A DNA stretch of 13,824 nucleotides from Spirochaetaceae bacterium (lineage in GTDB: Bacteria > Spirochaetota > Spirochaetia > DSM-2461). The notes beneath the pieces are model-generated. The model was not told the origin of the DNA. It worked only from the letters and a program-made list of their open reading frames with translations, and did not search any database. Made by a program: the position numbers and the translations under genes. The stretch spans positions 1-13,824 of the forward strand of contig JAEINM010000060.1 of assembly GCA_016342385.1 (NCBI GenBank), in the 5' to 3' direction. Positions 1-5,743 of this stretch are shown here, piece by piece. Every line of letters starts with the position of its first letter. Position 1 is the first letter of the stretch.

Positions 1-253
1 CAAGATGCTGACCCGATAGAACCGCCTCCAGTTCCGGGTTATCCCGATTGTAGGCTGTGGGAGAACTGATATTGATGAGGACACTTTGGAAATCAATATT
101 CCAGCCCTCTTTTGAGACCAACCCTTCAATAACGAACTCCTCTCCATTGGCTGTAAAAAGAATATTGCCGGTTTTCTCAGTGCAGCTAGTCATGAGAAAA
201 GTAATTAAGCAGATTCCTGTGAACAGGAGACCTCTTATCCATTTGTCAGACAT
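1..253 (-). CDS. Putative lipoprotein, N-terminal part (runs off left edge)
   Basis: The first 84 codons are visible; the stop lies beyond base 1. The protein begins MSDKWIRGLL, has a hydrophobic stretch at residues 7-22 and a lipobox-like end (FLMTSC, Cys24), so it is probably exported and lipid-anchored. The mature part starts polar, then reads TANGEEFVIEGLVSKEGW (residues 35-51), followed by a beta-rich stretch. I do not recognise a characterised family with confidence. The phrase is reminiscent of periplasmic proteins I associate loosely with metal uptake loci, but that is memory, not evidence. The start ATG (253-251) lies inside the end of the deoR gene, overlapping it by 19 bases in another frame, so translation is probably coupled to it. 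A GGAG about 13 bases upstream is a distant ribosome site. The first three quarters of the visible frame agree with a signal peptide, which is the main reason for calling it a gene. Confidence 0.72.
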   Translation of the reverse strand, partial: MSDKWIRGLLFTGICLITFLMTSCTEKTGNILFTANGEEFVIEGLVSKEGWNIDFQSVLINISSPTAYNRDNPELEAVLSGQHL

Positions 254-1017
254 ACGATTAATTCCACTCCCTTCTCTTCAATTTGTTTTCTATATCCTTT
301 TTCCGGTTCTCTATCTGTAATAATTCTGTCGGCTATAGTCAGATCTCCAATGGGGCTGAATGCTCTTTTGGAGAACTTCGTATTATCAGCAAGAACGATC
401 ACCTCTCTGGCCCGTTCAATCATTTTCATTTTTACGGGAGTCTCATACATATTCTGATCACTCAATCCCTCTTCTGCTGACAGGGCAGTGACGGCCAGAA
501 ATAACTTGTCCGCATTTATTTCAGAGAAGAATTTTTCCGCAGGAATCCCCGTGACAGTGCGGGAATCCCTGTTGAGGATCCCTCCTGAAAGAACCAGAGT
601 TATCCCTTTCGTTTCCGATAGAATATTGGCAATGTCCAGAGAGTTGGTCAGAACGGTTACATGCTCCATTGCCCTGATTTTTTCTGCTAATCTGATAGAA
701 GTTGTCCCTCCATCGAGGATAATAGTATCTCCTTTATTAATGAATGAGGCTGCTTTATGGGCAATTTTTTCTTTGCTGTCGCTATTTTTATCTTTTCTTT
801 CTTTAAAAGTACTTTCCGACAGATCCTCCATAATGGAAATGGCCCCGCCTTTCGTTCTCCGGAGCATCTTTTTTTCCGCCAGTATATTTAAATCCCGCCT
901 GATGGTATTTTCCGATACATTGAGCCTCAGAGCGAGATTTTCCACCTGGACGGTCTTCTCAGATCTGATAATATCCATAATCAGCAGATATCGCTCTGCC
1001 TGATACTGTTTCTCCAT
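235..1017 (-). CDS. DeoR-family transcriptional repressor
   Basis: This 260-residue protein has the two-part DeoR layout and the usual family length. An N-terminal winged helix-turn-helix (about residues 6-60) contains VENLALRLNVSENTIRRDLN (residues 25-44), the classic DeoR recognition helix region, followed by the wing RRTKGGAI. The C-terminal DeoR sensor domain (about 75-250) shows LDGGTTS (101-107), LTNSLDIA (123-130), LSGGILN (143-149) and a late VLADNTKF (208-215), the phosphosugar-binding fold of this family. It should be a cytoplasmic repressor released by a phosphorylated metabolite; the ligand cannot be read from sequence. It is divergent from larCEB with a 164-bp gap, so it may control that operon and itself. 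The next gene downstream, a lipoprotein, overlaps its 3' end by 19 bases. ATG at 1017 has no Shine-Dalgarno sequence, but a promoter ends right at it, suggesting a leaderless message. Confidence 0.93.
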   Translation of the reverse strand: MEKQYQAERYLLIMDIIRSEKTVQVENLALRLNVSENTIRRDLNILAEKKMLRRTKGGAISIMEDLSESTFKERKDKNSDSKEKIAHKAASFINKGDTIILDGGTTSIRLAEKIRAMEHVTVLTNSLDIANILSETKGITLVLSGGILNRDSRTVTGIPAEKFFSEINADKLFLAVTALSAEEGLSDQNMYETPVKMKMIERAREVIVLADNTKFSKRAFSPIGDLTIADRIITDREPEKGYRKQIEEKGVELIVCLTNG

Positions 1018-1052
1018 AATTTGATCTTAATTTATTGAGAAGGAGGAATCAA
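1017..1052 (-). promoter_or_regulatory. Sigma70-type promoter of the deoR gene, apparently leaderless
   Basis: Reading the minus strand, TTGATT (1052-1047), a 17-base spacer and TAAGAT (1029-1024) form a good housekeeping-type promoter. Counting seven bases past the -10 box puts the transcription start at base 1017, the A of the deoR ATG. No Shine-Dalgarno-like sequence lies just upstream of the start. This is a motif reading only. Confidence 0.55.
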
Positions 1053-1101
1053 GAAAAAAATGGTGATAAGGGATTGATAAAAGGTGAATGGTGGTGGAAA
1101 C

Positions 1102-1175
1102 TTAATGTATTAATGTGAAGATTAGTGACTTATGCAACAAATCTCTAGAGATGGGGTCTATATTTATTCTGGGAG
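1102..1175 (+). promoter_or_regulatory. larC upstream region: direct repeat, perfect palindrome, -10 box and RBS
   Basis: Between deoR and larC the plus strand holds a 7-base direct repeat TTAATGT at 1102-1108 and 1110-1116, a perfect 12-bp palindrome ATCTCTAGAGAT at 1141-1152, a possible -10 box TATATT at 1159-1164 and the ribosome site GGGAG at 1171-1175, six bases before the larC ATG. No good -35 hexamer fits. If the -10 is right, the palindrome lies between -35 and -10, a usual place for a repressor operator. The divergent DeoR protein is the obvious candidate binder, although DeoR sites are not always palindromic. Confidence 0.4.
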
Positions 1176-1181
1176 AAAATA

Positions 1182-2405
1182 ATGAAAGTTTTATATTTTG
1201 ATTGCTTCAGTGGTATCAGCGGTGATATGACTCTCGGTGCCATGGTTGATGTTGGTGTTCCGGAGAAATACCTGAAAGAGGAACTGCAGAAGCTGCATAT
1301 AGATGAGGAATTCTCAGTGTGGTTTGAGAAGACTCAGAAGATGGGTATTACGGGAACCAGAGCTCATGTTGAACTGAAGGAACAAACTCACAATCACAGG
1401 GAAAAAGAAGATGGCCATCACCATCATCATGAGCACAGAAACCTTCACAGTATTTCCCATATTATTGAAGGTAGTACGATCAGTCCCAGAGCGAAAGAAT
1501 GGGCCATTAAAATTTTCAGAGAGGTAGCAGTAGCCGAGGCTAAAGTCCATGGGACAACAGTTGATAAGGTGCACTTCCACGAAGTCGGTGCAACTGATTC
1601 TATCGTGGACATAGTGGGTGCGGCCATCTGTCTTGATTATCTGGATGTTGATAGAATTATGGCTTCAAAAGTGGAAGTCGGTGGAGGATTTATCAAATGC
1701 GCCCATGGTACATTCCCGGTTCCCGCACCGGCAACCACAGAGATTCTGAAAGGGATTCCCTGTACATACGGGAAAGTTGATTCGGAAACAACAACTCCAA
1801 CGGGAGCGGCTATACTAGCGGCCATGGTTGATGAGTTTACGGGACAACCGGAATTGACAGTTGATACCATCGGTTACGGCTTAGGTTATAAGAATTTTGA
1901 AATACCCAATGTCTTAAGAGTCATGACTGGTGAAATGGTTCAGGAGGGTAGGGGTGATTATCTGCGGGACAGAAATCTTCTGATTGAATGCAATCTCGAT
2001 GATATGAATTCCGAAGATTATCAGCATATTATGGACTGTCTTTTTAAGGCGGGAGCTCTCGATGTCTATCTGACACCGATTTTTATGAAGAAAAACCGCC
2101 CTGCATCAAAAGTCTCTATTCTGACAGATGAGACTCATAAAGATAATTGTATAGCCATTCTCTTTGAACACACATCCACATTCGGTCTGCGGATTTCACC
2201 GGTTGAGAAGGTCATGTTGAAAAGGGAAATCAGAATCATTGAGACAGCTTACGGTCCGGTGAACGTTAAGGTTGAATTAAAGGATGGCACTGCGGGTAAA
2301 TGGAAAATGGAATATGATGATCTGAGATCTCTTGCAGATAAGTTCAATCTCAGCCTTAGGTCTCTGAGATTACAATTGAATGATGAAGTAAAGGGGAAAT
2401 TATGA
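1182..2405 (+). CDS. larC: Nickel-pincer cofactor biosynthesis protein LarC (nickel insertase)
   Basis: LarC is the CTP-dependent cyclometallase that inserts nickel in the last step of nickel-pincer nucleotide synthesis. The 407-residue protein starts with the family signature YFDCFSGISGDMTLGA (5-20), has a His-rich metal-handling stretch at about 70-93 (nine or more His, including a run of five at 79-83), then VHFHEVGATDSIVDIVGAA (130-148) and a glycine-rich VGGGF (166-170). The C-terminal half (about 262-407) includes ECNLDDMNSEDY (269-280). In Lactiplantibacillus plantarum LarC is made as LarC1/LarC2 through programmed frameshifting; here both halves are in one uninterrupted frame. The ATG is preceded by GGGAG at six bases. 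The gene is first of three; its stop overlaps the larE start (ATGA, 4 bases). Confidence 0.96.
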   Translation: MKVLYFDCFSGISGDMTLGAMVDVGVPEKYLKEELQKLHIDEEFSVWFEKTQKMGITGTRAHVELKEQTHNHREKEDGHHHHHEHRNLHSISHIIEGSTISPRAKEWAIKIFREVAVAEAKVHGTTVDKVHFHEVGATDSIVDIVGAAICLDYLDVDRIMASKVEVGGGFIKCAHGTFPVPAPATTEILKGIPCTYGKVDSETTTPTGAAILAAMVDEFTGQPELTVDTIGYGLGYKNFEIPNVLRVMTGEMVQEGRGDYLRDRNLLIECNLDDMNSEDYQHIMDCLFKAGALDVYLTPIFMKKNRPASKVSILTDETHKDNCIAILFEHTSTFGLRISPVEKVMLKREIRIIETAYGPVNVKVELKDGTAGKWKMEYDDLRSLADKFNLSLRSLRLQLNDEVKGKL

Positions 2406-3214
2406 GTAATATGGACCGATTGAATACGTTCAATACAATAGTGAAAGGCTATGGAAAGTGCGCAATTGCTTTTTCCGGAGGAGTTGACAGTACTTTTCTT
2501 CTGGCCGCGGCCATAAAGGTCCTCGGTAAGGAAAATGTTACTGCCATTACGGTAATCCCCCCTTATGTGGCCACATGGGAAATTAAAGAGGCGGCAGAGC
2601 TGGCGGCAGAAATGGGAGTCGAGCATATACAGATGAAAGCGGAAATGTCCCGGGAGGTTAAGATGAATCCCGAAGACCGCTGCTACATCTGTAAAACCGC
2701 TCTTTTTTCTCTTATGAAAGAGAAAGCAGAGAGCCTGGGCATAGAAAAGCTCTGTGATGGTTCCAATGCCGATGATACCGGTGACTACAGGCCGGGAATG
2801 CGGGCCTTAAAAGAACTGGGAATCAACAGTCCTCTCCTCGAAGCGGGAATGACAAAGCAGGAGATCCGCAATTGGTCGAAAGAGTGGAAGGTTCCCACCT
2901 GGGATAAGCCCCCTTATGCCTGTCTGCTCACAAGAATCCCCCACGATAGGGATGTCGATTTTTCCATGCTGAAACAGATCGAGGATAGCGAAGTGGCTCT
3001 TATGGAAGCGGGATTTCCCTTTGTCCGGGTTCGCCATCACGATGATACAGCAAGAATCGAGATCCCCACTGAGGACTTTGAACGGTTTATCAATGGCGGG
3101 CATTATGGGATTATCAGCAGGAAACTTAAAACCTTCGGATACCGTATTGTCACTCTTGATTTAAGCGGGTATAAAATGGGAAATATGAATCGGGCGGGAG
3201 CAGATAATGGATGA
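2402..3214 (+). CDS. larE: ATP-dependent sulfur transferase LarE
   Basis: LarE adenylates the pyridinium dicarboxylate mononucleotide made by LarB and adds sulfur to both carboxylates, giving the dithio precursor of the nickel-pincer cofactor. The 270-residue protein has the PP-loop SGGVDS (25-30) of ATP pyrophosphatases, the family motif RCYICK (93-98), LCDGSNADD (117-125) and PPYACLLTR (170-178). Cys174 falls where the sacrificial sulfur-donor cysteine (C176) lies in the L. plantarum enzyme. Other cysteines are C20, C94, C97 and C118. Some LarE proteins hold a [4Fe-4S] cluster on three cysteines and work catalytically; which type this is cannot be decided by eye. The start overlaps the larC stop by 4 bases and is preceded by AAGGGG; the end overlaps larB by 8 bases, pointing to one co-translated operon. 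Confidence 0.95.
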   Translation: MSNMDRLNTFNTIVKGYGKCAIAFSGGVDSTFLLAAAIKVLGKENVTAITVIPPYVATWEIKEAAELAAEMGVEHIQMKAEMSREVKMNPEDRCYICKTALFSLMKEKAESLGIEKLCDGSNADDTGDYRPGMRALKELGINSPLLEAGMTKQEIRNWSKEWKVPTWDKPPYACLLTRIPHDRDVDFSMLKQIEDSEVALMEAGFPFVRVRHHDDTARIEIPTEDFERFINGGHYGIISRKLKTFGYRIVTLDLSGYKMGNMNRAGADNG

Positions 3215-3950
3215 TATTAAAAAAATACTGGAAGAATACAAGAAGGGAACACTGGATCTGGATTCCGCAGCAGATAAAGTAAACAGTAACTATTTCACCG
3301 ATATGGGGCATTCCATTCTGGATAACAATCGGACATATAGAAACGGGTTCCCCGAAGTGATTTACTGTGCGGGAAAAACTCCCGATCAGATTCGGGAAAT
3401 TTTTGCGGCCATGGCGGGAAGAGGGGACAACGTTCTTGCCACCAGAGCAGATTTTTCCGTATATGAAGCGGTGAAAATCGATTACCCTGAAGCCCTTTAC
3501 CATGAGGCTGCCCGAATTGTATCTCTGAAGAACAGGGAATTCCCTAAAGGGAATGAACATCCCATCGCCGTGATAACCGCCGGGACTTCTGATATCCCCG
3601 TTGCCGAAGAAGCCGCCCTTACAGCGGAGTTCTACGGCAATAAAGTGATCAGAATCAATGATGTGGGAGTCGCGGGAATTCACAGACTCTTAAACCGTCT
3701 GGAACTGATCCGTACCGCAAGGGTTCTTGTGGTTGTCGCTGGTATGGAGGGGGCTCTGCCTAGCGCTGTAGGCGGTCTTGTGGATAAACCGGTCATCGCC
3801 GTTCCCACCAGTGTGGGTTACGGAGCCAGCTTCGGAGGCCTGGCGGCTCTGCTGGGTATGCTGAACAGCTGTGCTTCAGGAACCAGTGTGGTCAACATCG
3901 ATAACGGCTTCGGTGCCGGGTATCTGGCCAGTATGATTAATCGGTTGTAG
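3207..3950 (+). CDS. larB: NaAD carboxylase/hydrolase LarB
   Basis: LarB performs the first step of nickel-pincer nucleotide synthesis: it carboxylates the pyridine ring of nicotinic acid adenine dinucleotide and hydrolyses the phosphoanhydride to give the dicarboxylated mononucleotide and AMP. The 247-residue protein has family motifs in the N-terminal half (DNNRTYRNGFPEVIYCAGKT, 39-58) and a PurE/AIR-carboxylase-like C-terminal domain with TAGTSDIPVAEEA (124-136), GVAGIHR (154-160), VAGMEGALPSAVGGL (177-191) and VPTSVGYGASFGGLAALL (199-216). Glu181 and Cys222 match by position the Glu180 and Cys221 described for L. plantarum LarB, where the cysteine forms a transient bond to the pyridine. 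It is last in larCEB. GGGAG lies about seven bases before the ATG, inside the end of larE. A C8 run follows seven bases after the stop. Confidence 0.96.
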   Translation: MDDIKKILEEYKKGTLDLDSAADKVNSNYFTDMGHSILDNNRTYRNGFPEVIYCAGKTPDQIREIFAAMAGRGDNVLATRADFSVYEAVKIDYPEALYHEAARIVSLKNREFPKGNEHPIAVITAGTSDIPVAEEAALTAEFYGNKVIRINDVGVAGIHRLLNRLELIRTARVLVVVAGMEGALPSAVGGLVDKPVIAVPTSVGYGASFGGLAALLGMLNSCASGTSVVNIDNGFGAGYLASMINRL

Positions 3951-4007
3951 ACAGTACCCCCCCCAGTCCCTGATGGGCATTCTATTACCTTCAAATACAG
4001 TCTCGTT

Positions 4008-4030
4008 TTTCCCCATAGGGAAATGTATTT
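4008..4030 (+). terminator. Weak terminator-like hairpin after larB
   Basis: A 6-bp stem TTTCCC (4008-4013) with GGGAAA (4018-4023) and a CATA loop is followed after TGTA by a short T run (TTTTT from 4028). The stem is short and the T run is not adjacent, so termination is only possible. It is the best hairpin between larB and the small gene at 4202. Confidence 0.28.
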
Positions 4031-4201
4031 TTCATGATATTCTAAAAATATAAATTGACATATTTCTGCCACATTTTCTCTCTATATTTTTTATTGAGGT
4101 GTGGGAGAGCACAATGATCCAAAATCAAAATGGAAGAAGCATCTGCTTGAATTGTACATTTCTATCAGATCTCGAATGAAGAATGTTAGAAGGAGTTTTT
4201 T

Positions 4202-4360
4202 ATGAAATTGAAAGCAATCATTCTGTTTATTTGTATTATGTTTTTTATTGCCTCTACAGCTAGTGCAGCTGGAGGCAAAGTGCAAAATAAAATACGGGGA
4301 GATATGGGTTCTGGAAATATAAACCAGGTTCAGTTTGACAATCAGGAAAATCAGAAATAA
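4202..4360 (+). CDS. Small secreted peptide, 52 residues, unknown function
   Basis: ATG at 4202 has one of the best ribosome sites in the window: AGAAGGAG (4188-4195) with six bases of spacing. The peptide starts MKLKAIILFICIMFF, a lysine-flanked hydrophobic segment, and continues to a signal-peptidase I-like site, STASA followed by AGG (cut near residue 22-23). The mature part of about 30 residues is polar and rich in Asn, Gln and Gly: KVQNKIRGDMGSGNINQVQ, then a Gln/Asn-rich tail ending QK. It has no cysteine in the mature part. GSGNINQVQ looks a little like one curlin-type repeat (GxxNxAxxxQ), but a single copy is not enough to assign a function. The gene stands alone, downstream of larB by 251 bases and convergent with the AraC operon. 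I do not recognise it; the combination of signal peptide and strong RBS supports a real gene. Confidence 0.68.
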   Translation: MKLKAIILFICIMFFIASTASAAGGKVQNKIRGDMGSGNINQVQFDNQENQK

Positions 4361-4546
4361 TAAAACCTAAGTCAAATACCTACACATTCGCATACTTTAT
4401 TATAAGTATAGATTAATCTTAATATCATCTGGTGCAAATACTGGTCTCCTGTGTTATCCCATTAATCATGATTCAGACACCTGCTTTAGGAGATTGTGTT
4501 TATTCTACAAGTTAGGATTTTGCTCAGATGAGAATTCCCGAAGGAC
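4361..4546. other. Convergent intergenic region with inverted repeats
   Basis: The region lies between the small peptide gene (plus) and the end of the AraC gene (minus). It is AT-rich and has no convincing gene. It holds an ATACTT...AAGTAT hairpin at about 4391-4408, a palindrome AGATTAATCT at about 4409-4418, a palindrome AATCATGATT at about 4464-4473, and a larger fold TCTCCTGTGT (4445-4454) pairing with ACAC (4477-4480) and AGGAGA (4488-4493). No T-rich tail marks a classical terminator on either strand, but these structures may end the two converging transcripts. Confidence 0.35.
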
Positions 4547-5677
4547 TTATTTGGGGGTTTCACATAACTTTCTAAACTGTGATGGTGTAACCCCTTTTTT
4601 CTTCTTAAATGCGGCGTTAAAGGATGAAAGAGAACTGAAACCAGCATCGAAAGCTATTGATACAATTAACAGTTGTCTCCCTTCAGGACTGCTTAACATA
4701 TTGGCGGCTTCATCAACTCTTAGACCGTTAATATAGTCAAAGAAAGTCAGGGAAAATTGTTCATTTAAAATCTGGGATAAATTATGAGGTGTAATGTTAA
4801 TTCCTTTCGCCAGGTCACTTAAGGTTAATCCCTGTTGCAGGTAGGGCTTTTTTGATTCCATATATTTGATAAGACGAGTCTTGAATTCTACAGCCAGAGT
4901 GGGAGTCAGGGCAGATTTTCCATATTTTGTTTTTTCTGATTCGGACTTCTTTTTCGCCCCCGGGGAGTTCTCTGCCGACAGAGACATAGTTATTGGCGAT
5001 AATTCCGGCTGTGCCAGTGAAAAATATCCGATGATATAGAGGCAGAGTGTTGAAAAAGTCCAGATTCCGCCCCAGAATTCCCATACCCAATTTAAAAAGT
5101 GATTAAATAGCTCAAATAATCCGACTAAGATCCATATAGAAAAATAAATTAGAACAATAGCAGCCAGCCACTTAAATGTCTGTTTCTCTATGGATGATTG
5201 AGTCTTTTTAAGTCTGCGGCTATAAGATCGGAGCTCAAGTAAAATCTTGACTAAATAGGGTATAGTCTGGATCGCAATAGATGTACTGATTAATGGATGA
5301 ATAAACGAATGAAAAACAGAACCATATACGAGGTTCCAGGCTATCATCAGAATAGTAAAAAATAGTGCAGGCAAAAAATGGATAATATCACCTTTTTTAA
5401 ATTTGCTGTTCCCGTTGATCGTAAAATGGCAGTAGTAAAAGAGCACCGGTCCGATCAGAAACAATAAAACAGCCAGATACATACCGAGCTCTTCCCGCTG
5501 ATTTATCGCACTTCCCCAGACATATACGGCAGAGCTTGCTGATAAAATTATAATAAGCACTGCCAACAATCGGTTGGGTACAGGATCCTCTCTTTTTCGT
5601 GCGATCAGGACAAATGTCAGAAAAAAACCCTGTACAGCGCCAGTGAGTAAAAAGAATTCAATAATACTAAGTGACAT
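4547..5677 (-). CDS. Membrane-anchored AraC-family transcriptional regulator
   Basis: With ATG at 5677 the protein has 376 residues. The first 220 residues form about seven hydrophobic segments (near 5-26, 36-55, 65-83, 100-121, 128-146, 168-190 and 202-222), then a charged linker (about 238-255), then an AraC DNA-binding domain. Its first helix-turn-helix is LTLSDLAKGINITPHNLSQI (284-303) and its second is in IVSIAFDAGFSSLSSFNAAF (338-357), followed by KKKGVTPSQFRK. This is the 7TM-AraC layout, where an integral membrane part senses a signal and the C-terminus binds DNA. It is the last gene of a three-gene operon. An in-frame TTG at 5713 would add 12 residues, but MSLSIIEFFLLTGAVQGFF matches how such proteins normally begin. 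Neither start has a Shine-Dalgarno sequence, and the ATG lies at the edge of a 13-bp inverted repeat, which suggests controlled initiation or autoregulation. Confidence 0.9.
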   Translation of the reverse strand: MSLSIIEFFLLTGAVQGFFLTFVLIARKREDPVPNRLLAVLIIILSASSAVYVWGSAINQREELGMYLAVLLFLIGPVLFYYCHFTINGNSKFKKGDIIHFLPALFFTILMIAWNLVYGSVFHSFIHPLISTSIAIQTIPYLVKILLELRSYSRRLKKTQSSIEKQTFKWLAAIVLIYFSIWILVGLFELFNHFLNWVWEFWGGIWTFSTLCLYIIGYFSLAQPELSPITMSLSAENSPGAKKKSESEKTKYGKSALTPTLAVEFKTRLIKYMESKKPYLQQGLTLSDLAKGINITPHNLSQILNEQFSLTFFDYINGLRVDEAANMLSSPEGRQLLIVSIAFDAGFSSLSSFNAAFKKKKGVTPSQFRKLCETPK

Positions 5678-5707
5678 GATGTAAAGTTTATCAGTGTCAC
5701 TTAGTAT
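5664..5707. repeat. 13-bp perfect inverted repeat over the AraC start codon
   Basis: ATACTAAGTGACA (5664-5676) and TGTCACTTAGTAT (5695-5707) are perfect reverse complements, separated by 18 bases. The ATG of the AraC gene (5677-5675) straddles the inner edge of one arm. As DNA it could be an operator, possibly autoregulatory; as RNA it would form a 13-bp hairpin holding the start codon. There is no T run, so it is not a normal terminator. Confidence 0.8.
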
Positions 5708-5743
5708 GGGCAATAATTATTTAAAAGGAATTAATCTTATTCA

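Noticed and set aside
488..1003. 171-codon open frame on the plus strand
   Set aside because: It is wholly antisense to the well-supported DeoR gene, with no ribosome site or family resemblance.
1378..1450. Possible programmed frameshift or break in larC at the His-rich region
   Set aside because: The frame is continuous from 1182 to 2405 with family motifs on both sides, so no frameshift is needed, unlike L. plantarum LarC1/LarC2.
3957..3964. C8 run as a phase-variation tract
   Set aside because: It lies after the larB stop codon and between genes; slippage there would not switch a reading frame. It is also not at a promoter spacer that I can identify.
4055..4088. TTGACA (4055-4060) as a promoter for the small peptide gene
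   Set aside because: The only good -10 box (TATATT, 4083-4088) would need a 22-base spacer, and nothing acceptable lies at 16-18 bases.
4114..4179. 21-codon ORF (MIQNQNGRSICLNCTFLSDLE) with GGGAG six bases upstream, just before the small peptide gene
   Set aside because: A leader peptide is possible, but it is very short, ends 22 bases before the next start and shows no recognisable leader feature such as a codon run. The evidence is too thin to call it.
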